Notes: a model not told the origin generated them from the letters alone. 34,676 nucleotides of DNA from an uncultured Lachnospiraceae bacterium (GCA_944380065.1 CALWGM010000116.1:1-34676), one strand, 5' to 3'; positions 24,204 to 32,272 are shown, numbered from the stretch's first letter. Numbers and translations are program-made.

Positions 24204-24830
24204 ATGAAAGTAATGCTCGTAAATGGCAGCAGCCATATGCACGGAACAACGATGAAAGCACTGGAAGAAATGATCCGGATTTTCGAGGCAGAAGGAATTG
24301 AAACTGAAGTGATCCAGCTGGGCAGCAAACCGCTGGCAGACTGCCTGCAGTGCAACGCCTGTTCCAAGACCGGGAAATGCGTTTTCACCGACGACGGCGT
24401 AAATGAATTCGCAGAAAAAGCCGCCGGGGCAGACGGTTTTGTCTTTGCCACACCGGTTTACTACGCGCATCCCAGCGGAAGAATTTTCTCTTTCTTAGAC
24501 CGGGTGTTCTACAGCGCAGACAAAAGCGTTTTTCGCTTCAAACCCGGCGCATCGGTGGCGGTAGCCCGGCGCGGCGGCACGATCGCATCCCTGGACGCAT
24601 TAAATAAATACTTCGGGATCTCCCAGATGCCCGTTGCCGGTTCCACTTACTGGAATATCGTTTATGGACGCACCGCCGGGGACGCCCCTCAGGACGGCGA
24701 AGGCATGCAGACCATGCGCAACCTGGCCAGGAATATGATCTGGATGATGCGCTGCTTTGAAGAAGGCAAAAAGAACGGTATCCCGTATCCGGAAACAGAA
24801 TCCGGGACATCCACAAGTTTTGTCCGCTGA
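24204..24830 (+). CDS. Iron-sulfur flavoprotein-like NAD(P)H-dependent FMN reductase family protein
   Basis: A 208-residue flavodoxin-fold protein. The FMN phosphate loop is NGSSHMHGTT (residues 7-16), and FATPVYYAHPSGRIFSFLDR supplies the second flavin contact. Four cysteines at 47, 50, 53 and 59 give the pattern CX2CX2CX5C, the compact motif of iron-sulfur flavoproteins that bind a 4Fe-4S cluster. Such proteins pass electrons in anaerobes, often in oxygen or peroxide detoxification; the partner is unknown. The ATG follows AAAGGAGG. A hairpin terminator follows the gene. Confidence 0.85.
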   Translation: MKVMLVNGSSHMHGTTMKALEEMIRIFEAEGIETEVIQLGSKPLADCLQCNACSKTGKCVFTDDGVNEFAEKAAGADGFVFATPVYYAHPSGRIFSFLDRVFYSADKSVFRFKPGASVAVARRGGTIASLDALNKYFGISQMPVAGSTYWNIVYGRTAGDAPQDGEGMQTMRNLARNMIWMMRCFEEGKKNGIPYPETESGTSTSFVR

Positions 24831-24852
24831 AAATCAAATCCTGATGAACACG

Positions 24853-24887
24853 CAGAGCCTGCTCCCGATGACCGGGAACAGGCTCTG
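24853..24887. terminator. Hairpin between converging flavoprotein and GNAT genes
   Basis: CAGAGCCTG (24853-24861) pairs with CAGGCTCTG (24879-24887) with an inner CCCG / CGGG pair. T residues after it are few in either direction, but the stem is strong and placed 22 bases after the flavoprotein stop. Confidence 0.65.
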
Positions 24888-24911
24888 TGCCTTTCCGTAT
24901 CCGTTTCCAGA

Positions 24912-25466
24912 TCAGCCATTCAGCGGATGACTCATCTCATACCACTGTTCGCCGCCCCACACAGAAGCGGAAATTCCCAGGTTCTCATACCCCATCCTCT
25001 CATACATCCCGATCTTTCCTTCCAGACAGGTCAGTACTGCTGCTGTCCTTCCGTTTGCCTGCTCCCGTTCCAGATACCGGCGCATAATTTCCCGGGCAAG
25101 CCCCTGTCCCCGGTATTCCGGCAGCACATCCAGCCCCAGCAGCATCACATACTTCCCATCCGGTTGGTGCAGGCTGGCATCCCTGAAAAACTCATCCCGG
25201 AATGCCCCCTCATCCGTGGCAATTCCGTTCAGAAACCCGGCAATCTTCCCGGTGCTGCGGTCTGCCGCCACGAAAAACAGATCGGAGACCTTCTCGGCGC
25301 GCTCCTTCATCATGGCTTCTGTGCAGGCCTCATTGGGCGGGAAACAGATCAACTCAATCTGCGCTGCCTGGTCTCCCTCTTCCGGGCGGATATCCCGGAA
25401 TTCAAACCGCTCTGCCAGCATTCTGCTGTTTTCCAATCCTGTATTTTTCTGATTCTTACTACTCAT
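24912..25466 (-). CDS. GNAT-family N-acetyltransferase
   Basis: A 184-residue acetyltransferase. The acetyl-CoA loop is LDVLPEYRGQGLAREIMRRYLE (split around residues 120-140) with the Arg-Gly-Gln-Gly-Leu-Ala pyrophosphate signature, followed by the C-terminal strand EGKIGMYERMGYENLG. The acceptor is unknown. It is the last gene of a three-gene operon and overlaps the metallophosphoesterase stop by 4 bases (ATGA), with AAAGGAG inside the end of that gene. Confidence 0.9.
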   Translation of the reverse strand: MSSKNQKNTGLENSRMLAERFEFRDIRPEEGDQAAQIELICFPPNEACTEAMMKERAEKVSDLFFVAADRSTGKIAGFLNGIATDEGAFRDEFFRDASLHQPDGKYVMLLGLDVLPEYRGQGLAREIMRRYLEREQANGRTAAVLTCLEGKIGMYERMGYENLGISASVWGGEQWYEMSHPLNG

Positions 25467-26158
25467 CTTCCAGTCTCCTTTATCTCTATTTTATCTAAAA
25501 TTTCCCGGGCAGAAATACCGGGATGATTCACTTTCATACGATAAACATCTTCCACAAATTCCGGATTCAGCTTCAGTTCCCGCGCCGCTGCCGGGATTGT
25601 CTGTCCCTTTTCCAGTTTCTTCAGAATTTTTTCAACCGTCTGAAGCATGTCTCCGGAAGGCATCTTTGCCGCCTCATTTCCAGCAGTTCCATGCGGAATA
25701 TCGATCCGTTCCACCCGCCAGGCATCAGGCTCCGGGCTGCCCAGATGCAGCACCGCCATGGTGATATCCTGATGAAACCGCCGCTTCCCGCAGCTCCCCG
25801 GATTCAGCCACAGCCTGCCGTCTTTTCGCTCCTCTGCATATTGATGCGAATGCCCGCAGATCACGATCTGACAGTCCCCCAGATCCTCCGGCACATCCTT
25901 TTTGTTATGCACTAGAAGGAACGGCACACCCGCCAGGGAAAAACGTTCACAGAGCGGAAGCTGCGCAGCCCACTCTCTGTCCGCATTTCCCCTGACCACG
26001 AAAAACGGCGCCTCCGCTTTTTTCACTTCCGCTATTTCATCCAGCACCTTCTGTGTATGGATATCTCCGGCGTGGATCACCGCGCCGCACCCGGCAATCA
26101 CCGCCCTGACCTCCGGCCGCAGCAGGCCGTGGGTATCTGACAGAACTGCAATGTTTAT
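25463..26158 (-). CDS. YfcE/MJ0936-type metallophosphoesterase with apparent ATA start
   Basis: A 231-residue binuclear-metal phosphodiesterase. Counting from the ATA codon at 26158, the metal ligands are Asp8 and His10 in LSDTHG, Asp32 in HAGDI, Asn58 in RGNAD, and the His pair in CGHSHQ. The first ATG, GTG or TTG in this frame is GTG at 26101, which would remove Asp8 and His10. The frame is open upstream only to a TAG at 26164, so the candidates are ATA, ATT (26152) or CTG (26143). ATA lines up with the usual family start Met-x-Ile and overlaps the upstream stop as ATAA, mirroring the ATGA seen at the other end. Translational coupling may rescue the weak start. The substrate is unknown. Confidence 0.8.
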   Translation of the reverse strand: MNIAVLSDTHGLLRPEVRAVIAGCGAVIHAGDIHTQKVLDEIAEVKKAEAPFFVVRGNADREWAAQLPLCERFSLAGVPFLLVHNKKDVPEDLGDCQIVICGHSHQYAEERKDGRLWLNPGSCGKRRFHQDITMAVLHLGSPEPDAWRVERIDIPHGTAGNEAAKMPSGDMLQTVEKILKKLEKGQTIPAAARELKLNPEFVEDVYRMKVNHPGISAREILDKIEIKETGR

Positions 26159-26880
26159 AGTCTATCTCCCTTCCCTTTATAGCGCTCCCACTCTCTCATC
26201 TCCCGCCGCTGCCGCAGGGCAGATAAAATGCCGCTCAGCACAACGCTCCCCAGACAAATGACAAAAGCCAGTATGACAGGTGTACCGACGGATTCTTCCA
26301 GCCGCGCCAGCAGAGGCGTCGCCATGCCATTTCGCGCAAAATAACCAAACGTCAGATTTGCCACAAAAATCAATCCGGCGCTGATCCCGCCGATCAGAAT
26401 GCTGGAATGACGCAAATCCTTTCCGGGTATTTTCCTGTTGATATAACAGCCACACCAGGCAACCGCCCCGGCCAATATCCAGAAAAACAGGAAGAATGGC
26501 CTGATCTCCGGTCTGCCGGCAGAGCCATACCCCATCCAGAAAGGCAGATAGATAAGAACCATCATCACCAGCACCAGAATAATAATCACGATCTGAAATC
26601 CATATAGCTGCCGTTTCCCCAGCGATTCCATCAGCAGCTTGTCGGTTTCCTCCTGATACTGCTCCGGTTCCAGACGCTTCCCCGCCAGAAGCTCACTGAC
26701 ACTGATATCCAGCTCCCGGCACAGGTTTTCCAGTATACTCACATCCGGGAATGACCGGGCGTTTTCCCATTTGGAAACCGCCCGGTCTGTCACATTTAGT
26801 TTTTCTCCCAGCTGTTTCTGTGTCAGGTGTTTCTTCCTGCGGCACTCTGCAATAAATGCTCCTGTTTTACTCAAATCCAT
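26155..26880 (-). CDS. XRE-family regulator with C-terminal membrane domain
   Basis: A 241-residue protein. Residues 5-65 form an XRE helix-turn-helix (HLTQKQLGEKLNVTDRAVSKWE). A linker leads to about four membrane helices from residue 95 on, ending in a basic tail. Such one-protein sensors couple a membrane signal to DNA binding. I chose ATG 26880 over one 36 bases upstream because family similarity starts here. It is the first gene of an operon with the metallophosphoesterase and the GNAT protein. An inverted repeat at 26958-26978 is a likely operator. Confidence 0.85.
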   Translation of the reverse strand: MDLSKTGAFIAECRRKKHLTQKQLGEKLNVTDRAVSKWENARSFPDVSILENLCRELDISVSELLAGKRLEPEQYQEETDKLLMESLGKRQLYGFQIVIIILVLVMMVLIYLPFWMGYGSAGRPEIRPFFLFFWILAGAVAWCGCYINRKIPGKDLRHSSILIGGISAGLIFVANLTFGYFARNGMATPLLARLEESVGTPVILAFVICLGSVVLSGILSALRQRREMREWERYKGKGDRL

Positions 26881-26957
26881 CCTTATGATATCCTTTCCCC
26901 GCATTCCAATACCCATACGGCTTCTGACATCATTCTATCAGTCCCGGCTGGAAAATG

Positions 26958-26978
26958 CACTCTACCGATCGTAGAGTG
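26958..26978. promoter_or_regulatory. Probable operator of the XRE regulator operon
   Basis: A perfect 8-bp inverted repeat, CACTCTAC and GTAGAGTG with the spacer CGATC. It lies between ogt and the regulator gene, just upstream of a TAGAAT -10-like box (- strand), where a -35 box would be expected, so binding there could block or recruit polymerase. Confidence 0.55.
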
Positions 26979-26984
26979 ACACCA

Positions 26985-27509
26985 TCACCCTTTTCCCGGA
27001 ACAAACAGGGACGTCATATCTGTCCCTTCCAGCTGCAGCAGCCGGAGCTTTTTCTCAATTCCCCCGGCATAGCCGGTCAGGCTGCCGTTGGTACCCACTA
27101 CGCGGTGACAGGGAACGATCACAGAGATCCGGTTATGTCCCACCGCGCCTCCCACCGCCTGGGCGGACATGCGCGGCACGCCCTGTCTGACAGCCATCTG
27201 ACCGGCAATCTGCCCGTAGGTCATGGTCTGTCCATAGGGAATCGTGCAGAGGATCTCCCATACCGCTTTCTGAAATTCCGTACCAATAAAATGAAGCGGC
27301 ACAGTAAACTCCGGCTCTTTCCCGGAAAAATACAGTTCCAGCCACTGCTTCGTTTTTTCAAAGACAGGGATTTCCCGCTCCTCCTGTTCCGGATCCAGAT
27401 GAAGGGCAAAATACTTCTGCCCCTCAAACCATAAACCGGTCAGACCCGCTTCATCTGCGGACAGCAAAATCTTCCCCAGAGGGGACTCATAATGACTGAC
27501 GTACTGCAT
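26985..27509 (-). CDS. ogt: Methylated-DNA-[protein]-cysteine S-methyltransferase
   Basis: A 174-residue DNA repair protein that removes methyl groups from O6-methylguanine by suicide transfer to its own cysteine. The acceptor is Cys134 in IVPCHRV, with the preceding helix-turn-helix region (GTEFQKAVWEILCTIPYGQTMTYGQIA split over 76-102) and the Asn-hinge region GHNRISV. The length and lack of an AraC-type domain point to Ogt rather than Ada. ATG 27509 follows AAGGAGG. The gene stands 78 bases after the transporter gene. Confidence 0.93.
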   Translation of the reverse strand: MQYVSHYESPLGKILLSADEAGLTGLWFEGQKYFALHLDPEQEEREIPVFEKTKQWLELYFSGKEPEFTVPLHFIGTEFQKAVWEILCTIPYGQTMTYGQIAGQMAVRQGVPRMSAQAVGGAVGHNRISVIVPCHRVVGTNGSLTGYAGGIEKKLRLLQLEGTDMTSLFVPGKG

Positions 27510-27587
27510 ACGGAACCTCCTTCACTTAAGACTCATGTTTCCCCATACATCGTATTCTTATCACACCTGCCAGCCCGGCAACCAAAA

Positions 27588-28718
27588 TCAAACCATTCTC
27601 CGCAGCAATACAGCCACCGCCGCCAGCACCACTAAAAACAGCACATTCCACAGTGTAAACACCTTCAGGAACCGTCCCTTCTGATTCGGGTATTCCCGGG
27701 CAAAAAATTTAAAGGAAATCAGGCTGGCCAGGGAGGCGATCAGGGTTCCCAGGCCGCCTAAGTTGACCCCGGTCAGCAGGCCGGAGAAATCCCTGCTGAA
27801 ACCGGACAGCAGGATCGCCGCCGGAACATTGCTGATTACCTGGCTGGCCAGGATCCCGGTCAGCAGTTCCCTGCCCTGCACCATGGCGATCAGCAGTTCA
27901 TTGACCTCCGGAATCCGCTTCATATTGCCGATAAAAATAAAGAAACAGAGGAAGGTCAGCAGCAGGAAATAGTCCACGGACAGATACAGTTTCCGGTTCA
28001 CCACAAAAATGACAAGCATCACGCAGGCCAGCACCGGCTGCCAGGGCAGCACCCGCAGTACCACCAGCAGACAAAGCCCCAGCAGGATCAGATAGGGGAT
28101 CAGCCCGCGCAGGATTTCTTTTTTTGACCGGTCTGATTTTTCTTTCACCACAACATCTAACAGCGGTACCTCCCGCTGGGTAAATACAATTACCATCAGC
28201 ATTCCGAAAGCGATGGCGGAATAAGGAAGAACCGCGCGCGCAAATTCTCCCGCCGTCAGCCCGGAGACGGAATACAGATACAGATTCTGCGGATTCCCGA
28301 TGGGCGTCGCCATACTGCCTAAATTGGCGGCGATGGTCTCCAGCACAACAATCTTCAGCACCGTCTGCACCCTGCCGCCCATCCGCAGCACCAGAAGCGT
28401 AAACGGCACAAAGGTAATCAGCGCCACATCGTTGGTGATCACCATACTGCTAAAGAAACAGAGCACCACCATGACCGCCGAAAATCTGCGGATACCTCCC
28501 GCCTTTTCCAGAAGGAAATGCCCCAGCATGGCAAAAATCCCCAGCGACTGGAAACCGGCCACAATGATCATCAGACAGAACAAAAGCGCTATCGTGTGGT
28601 AATCCGGATAAGCCAGATATTCCGCATCCGGACGGATGATCAAAGACGACAGCACCGCCAGCAGAAACGATACACAGAACACCGTTTCATTTTTCACAAG
28701 TAATTTTAAAAATTTCAT
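27588..28718 (-). CDS. ArsB/NhaD/SLC13-like ion transporter
   Basis: A 376-residue integral membrane protein with about ten helices. Two pseudo-repeats each carry the re-entrant signature of the ion transporter superfamily: SSMVITNDVALITFVPF in the first half and ASQVISNVPAAILLSGF in the second. GSMATPIGNPQNLYLY, a hallmark of the family, follows the first. Candidate substrates are dicarboxylates, arsenite or Na+/H+; it cannot be decided here, and no arsenic genes are near. I chose ATG 28718, which begins the hydrophobic match; a consensus promoter lies 40 bases upstream. Confidence 0.85.
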   Translation of the reverse strand: MKFLKLLVKNETVFCVSFLLAVLSSLIIRPDAEYLAYPDYHTIALLFCLMIIVAGFQSLGIFAMLGHFLLEKAGGIRRFSAVMVVLCFFSSMVITNDVALITFVPFTLLVLRMGGRVQTVLKIVVLETIAANLGSMATPIGNPQNLYLYSVSGLTAGEFARAVLPYSAIAFGMLMVIVFTQREVPLLDVVVKEKSDRSKKEILRGLIPYLILLGLCLLVVLRVLPWQPVLACVMLVIFVVNRKLYLSVDYFLLLTFLCFFIFIGNMKRIPEVNELLIAMVQGRELLTGILASQVISNVPAAILLSGFSRDFSGLLTGVNLGGLGTLIASLASLISFKFFAREYPNQKGRFLKVFTLWNVLFLVVLAAVAVLLRRMV

Positions 28719-28757
28719 AACCAAATCCCGTTTCTTCCTCAAAGCTCCCCCGCTGCT

Positions 28758-28786
28758 ATTATAGCCGTCCATCTCCGCAAAGACAA
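28758..28786 (-). promoter_or_regulatory. Promoter of the ArsB/SLC13-like gene
   Basis: On the - strand TTGTCT (28786-28781) and a perfect TATAAT (28763-28758) are 17 bases apart. Confidence 0.75.
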
Positions 28787-28854
28787 TCCCCATCTGCGCC
28801 GGCAGATCATGTTATGCTTTCCTGAGCTGTGAAAATCCCCGGGGATCCGGGCAT

Positions 28855-28899
28855 AAAAAGATGGCGTCCCTCCACTTTTCATAGTTCGGGAACGCCATC
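28855..28899 (-). terminator. Intrinsic terminator of ptb-buk
   Basis: On the - strand GATGGCGTTCCC (28899-28888) pairs with GGGACGCCATC (28870-28860) around a loop of about 17 bases, followed by five T. It begins 14 bases after the buk stop. Confidence 0.85.
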
Positions 28900-28912
28900 C
28901 ATCTCATTTTAT

Positions 28913-29986
28913 TTATTTTTCAACTTTGACAAACTGCTTGGCCTGCTCTTCGCCGCGCAGCACTCTCAGTCCGCCCAGAGCCAGAGACTGCATCTCGTTC
29001 TCTCCGGCATATACCGTTACCGGAGCCAGGAACTCCACCAGCTCTTTCAGCATGTTGGTGAACATCTCAGAGTAAGCGATACCGCCTGTGAGGATGATCG
29101 CCTCTACCTTGCCCTTTACCACCGGGGCTTCCATCGCTACAAATCTGGCTACATTCATCGCCATGGCTTCATAGATGAATTTTGCATGCTCGTCGCCGTC
29201 CGCGATCATCTTCTCCACCTCTCTGGTGTCGTTGGTTCCCAGATGAGCTACCAGACCGCCCTGGCTCTTCACGCGCTTCATCGCTGTCTTGTGGTCATAC
29301 TCACCGGAGGTCATCATATCGATCACCTGGAATACAGGCAGGCATCCTGCGCGCTCCGGTGCGAAAGTACCATCTTCATCGTTGATGATATCGGCAACCT
29401 TGCCGTCATGGTGCAGACTGACTGAAATACCGCCGCCCAGATGAACCACGATCAGGGAACAGTCCTTATATGCTTTGTTGTGCTCTTTGGCGTAGCGCAT
29501 CGCCGCTGCACGCATGTTCAGGTTATGCCCCATGCCTTTGCGTCTCATCTCCGGAAGTCCTGTCACACGCAGGATCGGCAGCATCTCATCGACCGTCACA
29601 CCGTCATAAATGTAAGCCGGGATATTCTCATTCTTCGCAATCTCATATGCGATCAGCGCGCCCAGGTTGGAAGCATGCTCATGCTCCGGCGCGTAGCGCA
29701 GCTGCCATACCATATCCTCATTCACCTCATAGGCTCCTGCCTCAATGGGCGGAAGCAGACCGCCTCTGGCTACAACAGCAGTCAGGTCGTCAATGCTGAT
29801 GCCATGCTCCTTCACGCATGCCAATACCAGGTCTTTTCTGAATTCATACTGGTCTACCAGCGCGTCGTATTTGGCAATCTCCTCTGCGCTGTGGGAGATA
29901 CTCTCGACAAACAGCTGGTCTTCGCCGTCATATACGGCTACCTTTGTGGATGTGGAACCGGGATTGATAATCAGTAATTTTTCCAT
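28913..29986 (-). CDS. buk: Butyrate kinase
   Basis: A 357-residue acetokinase-family enzyme that transfers phosphate between butyryl phosphate and ADP, giving ATP and butyrate in the final fermentative step. The start LLIINPGSTSTKVAVYDGED holds the first phosphate-binding motif, HLGGGISVSLHHDGK the second, and LTGGIAYSEM the adenosine motif. Length and motifs are normal for Buk. It lies 75 bases after ptb in one operon and is followed by a strong terminator. Confidence 0.95.
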   Translation of the reverse strand: MEKLLIINPGSTSTKVAVYDGEDQLFVESISHSAEEIAKYDALVDQYEFRKDLVLACVKEHGISIDDLTAVVARGGLLPPIEAGAYEVNEDMVWQLRYAPEHEHASNLGALIAYEIAKNENIPAYIYDGVTVDEMLPILRVTGLPEMRRKGMGHNLNMRAAAMRYAKEHNKAYKDCSLIVVHLGGGISVSLHHDGKVADIINDEDGTFAPERAGCLPVFQVIDMMTSGEYDHKTAMKRVKSQGGLVAHLGTNDTREVEKMIADGDEHAKFIYEAMAMNVARFVAMEAPVVKGKVEAIILTGGIAYSEMFTNMLKELVEFLAPVTVYAGENEMQSLALGGLRVLRGEEQAKQFVKVEK

Positions 29987-30061
29987 TTTTATTCTCCATT
30001 CCTATAGTGGGATACTCAGCGGGACAGCAGCGGTCTGCAGCCGCCCCGTGTACTGCCGCAA

Positions 30062-30967
30062 TTATTTTGCAGCTGCTGCGGAAACAACGATCGCCAGATA
30101 TTTCTCCTCTGCGGAAGAACCTCTGGAGGTCAGTACGATCGGGCATTTCGCGCCTACAATAAAGCCTGCCATTTTTGCCTTGCAGGTGCATGCCAGCATC
30201 TTGCCCATGATATTTCCCGCATGGATGTTGGGAGCCACCAGCACGTCCACATCACCGGAAACCTCACTGTGGAATCCCTTGAACTCTGCAATCTCTTTAT
30301 CAATCGCGCAATCATAAGAGATCGGTCCCTCTACGATACAGTTCTTGATCTCGCCGCGCTCGTTCATCTCTTTCAGTTCACGCGCCTCAACCGTCTCCGG
30401 CATCTTCGGGTTGACCTTCTCCACACAGGCCAGAACGCCAACCTTCGGGCAGTCATAGCCCATGGCAATCAGGGCCTCGACCGTATTGTTGATGATATCC
30501 TTTTTCTGCTCTAAGGTCGGATAGGTCACCATGCCGCCGTCCACCGGACAGAGAATCTTGTGATAAGTAGGAACCTCAAACATGGTAAAATGAGACATGG
30601 TACGTCCCTGGCCAAGACCATTCTCTTTGTTCACAACAGCCTTCAGGATCACAGCTGTATCCAGTTTTCCCTTCATCAGGAAATCAGCCTGTCCGTCTTT
30701 TACCAGCTTTACAGCATATTCTGCCGCTTCTTTCAGATCCGGATAATCAAAAATCTGCTCCTCCGGAACCGTCTCCCCAAGCTCAGCCAGCACCTGGTCA
30801 ATTACAGCCTTATCGCCAACCAGCAGGGGTTCGATGATCCCTTCTCTTCTGGCATGTACCACTGCCTGAAGCGTATGCTCATCGCCTGCTGCCGCAACTG
30901 CCATACGTTTTCTTTCCGGATAGCCCTTTACTTTTTCAATGACCTCGTCAAAGCTCTTAAATACCAT
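30062..30967 (-). CDS. ptb: Phosphate butyryltransferase
   Basis: A 301-residue enzyme converting butyryl-CoA and phosphate to butyryl phosphate, which Buk then uses. The sequence matches the phosphotransacetylase family of Ptb size: RKRMAVAAAGDEHTLQAV early, then GQADFLMKGKLDTAVILKAV and VDVLVAPNIHAGNIMGKML. The start is ATG 30967 with AAGGAG seven bases upstream; an earlier in-frame ATG at 31000 has no site. Its presence with buk indicates butyrate formation by the kinase route rather than only by CoA-transferase. Confidence 0.95.
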   Translation of the reverse strand: MVFKSFDEVIEKVKGYPERKRMAVAAAGDEHTLQAVVHARREGIIEPLLVGDKAVIDQVLAELGETVPEEQIFDYPDLKEAAEYAVKLVKDGQADFLMKGKLDTAVILKAVVNKENGLGQGRTMSHFTMFEVPTYHKILCPVDGGMVTYPTLEQKKDIINNTVEALIAMGYDCPKVGVLACVEKVNPKMPETVEARELKEMNERGEIKNCIVEGPISYDCAIDKEIAEFKGFHSEVSGDVDVLVAPNIHAGNIMGKMLACTCKAKMAGFIVGAKCPIVLTSRGSSAEEKYLAIVVSAAAAK

Positions 30968-31009
30968 GTCTTTCTTCTCCTTTTTTTGAATTTTTCTCAC
31001 TGCAAACCA

Positions 31010-31042
31010 ATATGAAATAATATATCATGCACGATTTCATAT
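31010..31042. repeat. Inverted repeat in the ptb leader
   Basis: ATATGAAAT (31010-31018) and ATTTCATAT (31034-31042) form a perfect 9-bp inverted repeat with a 15-base spacer. It lies between the -10 box and the start codon of ptb, so it could be an mRNA hairpin or a repressor site. Confidence 0.5.
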
Positions 31043-31048
31043 AGTTCC

Positions 31049-31076
31049 ATTATAGTATAATTCTGACATTTTGCAA
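31049..31076 (-). promoter_or_regulatory. Promoter of ptb-buk
   Basis: On the - strand TTGCAA (31076-31071) and a perfect TATAAT (31054-31049) are 16 bases apart. The leader to ATG 30967 is about 75 bases. Confidence 0.7.
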
Positions 31077-31159
31077 GATTTTATTTTATTTTATTTTTTC
31101 TCAGATTTTAAATGAGTTCCGTTTCGATGTCTGCAGGCAGTCCTTCAGCCGTTCTTCTG

Positions 31160-32017
31160 TCAGGACTGAAGGGAAGCCAGATATTCGATGATGGAATGCG
31201 CAGCTACGTTTCCTTCGCCAACCGCCTTTGTATACTGATAAGGACGCCCGGTACAGTCCCCCGCCGCATAACACCCTCTCAGGTTCGTTTCCATACGGCG
31301 GTTCACCACAATGTGGCCGCCCTCCGTCTGCAGTTCCCTTAAAAGCGTATCCGGCGCGATGGCGTTGCGGAGAATAAAAATACCATCCACAGGCAGGATC
31401 TGCCCATCCTGAAGCACAAGGCGCTCCGCACGGCTTTCCCCCTCCACCTTTACCGGCCGTCCTGCAGAAACAGTCACATTGCCGGCCTGTACACGGCTGC
31501 CCCGGTACTGGGGAAAATAAATTAACTGCTCCGCTAATTCTGCCAGGTATGTCACTTCATGTTCAAAGCGGGCATCATTGCAGATCACCGCAATCCGTTT
31601 TCCTTTATAAAGCGCACCGTCGCAGGTGGCGCAGTAGCTGATGCCCCTGCCCAGAAACGAATCTTCCCCTTTTAGGGTCTTCGCCGCCATCACGCCGGTG
31701 GCAAACAGGACAGTTTTGGCCTCATACAGCTCATTGTCCGCCAAAACCATGTAGGAATCGCCATTTTTCATGATCATAGTGACCATCTTCTCCTGGATCT
31801 CAATATCCATCGTTTCCGCATGATGCTGAAAATGCGCCTGCAGCTCCTGCCCGGTAATCTCCGGCAGTCCGGGATAATTGCGGATCTTTTCCGCTTTCTC
31901 CACCTTACTGCTCATATTTTTGCTCCCAAACCACAAAAAGTCCTTATTATGAATTTTCAGGTTCATGGCCGCCGAAAATCCTGCCGGTCCCGTCCCGATA
32001 ATAATCGTATCGTACAT
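31160..32017 (-). CDS. Thioredoxin reductase-like flavoprotein lacking the NADPH motif
   Basis: A 285-residue FAD disulfide reductase. FAD binding is shown by GTGPAG near 8-13 and by YAAGDCTGRPYQYTKAVGEG near 250-269. The redox pair is Cys129 and Cys132 in YCATCDG, as in thioredoxin reductases. The usual second dinucleotide loop (GGGDSA type) is missing: the matching place reads VICNDARFEHE (about 144-154), and the arginine pair that normally binds the NADPH phosphate is absent (LIYFPQYRG). This is the pattern of the ferredoxin-dependent flavin thioredoxin reductases (FFTR) known in clostridia. It would then reduce thioredoxin with ferredoxin electrons. The ATG follows AGGAGGT, 15 bases after a small membrane protein gene. 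Confidence 0.85.
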   Translation of the reverse strand: MYDTIIIGTGPAGFSAAMNLKIHNKDFLWFGSKNMSSKVEKAEKIRNYPGLPEITGQELQAHFQHHAETMDIEIQEKMVTMIMKNGDSYMVLADNELYEAKTVLFATGVMAAKTLKGEDSFLGRGISYCATCDGALYKGKRIAVICNDARFEHEVTYLAELAEQLIYFPQYRGSRVQAGNVTVSAGRPVKVEGESRAERLVLQDGQILPVDGIFILRNAIAPDTLLRELQTEGGHIVVNRRMETNLRGCYAAGDCTGRPYQYTKAVGEGNVAAHSIIEYLASLQS

Positions 32018-32032
32018 ATTTTACCTCCTGCT

Positions 32033-32206
32033 TCAGCCTTTTCTCTTAAAATAGATGATCACTGCGCAGATCAGTAAGATCACGCAGATGATATACGCCG
32101 CGCCCCTTCCGCCTTTTTCCGGCGCGGCAGCCTCCGCCGCCAGAGCCGGAACGGAAAAAACCAAAAATGCCAGAACTGCTGTTATGCTTGCCATCCACTT
32201 TTTCAT
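32033..32206 (-). CDS. Small membrane protein with signal-like N-terminus
   Basis: A 57-residue protein. Residues 5-22 form a signal-like hydrophobic helix ending ALAAEA, a plausible signal peptidase site. After a short Gly/Lys spacer a second helix (AYIICVILLICAVIIYF) follows, with a KRKG tail. The start at 32206 has a GAGGT site; the open frame begins 7 codons earlier. It lies 15 bases before the thioredoxin reductase gene and is probably cotranscribed. Function unknown. Confidence 0.65.
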   Translation of the reverse strand: MKKWMASITAVLAFLVFSVPALAAEAAAPEKGGRGAAYIICVILLICAVIIYFKRKG

Positions 32207-32272
32207 CTGTTCTACCTCGTATTTCATATCATTTTTATTTCGTATGGTTCCCGGAACGGTATCAGGAAACCC

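Noticed and set aside
25463-26101. Metallophosphoesterase starting at GTG 26101
   Set aside because: This start would delete the Asp and His of the SDTHG metal site, which are encoded just upstream in the same frame.
28835-28846. 12-bp palindrome ATCCCCGGGGAT
   Set aside because: Short, isolated and about 70 bases upstream of the promoter of the transporter gene; no supporting context.
31077-31100. ATTTT direct repeats as a CRISPR or tandem-repeat element
   Set aside because: Only a short AT-rich run upstream of the ptb promoter; no spacer pattern.
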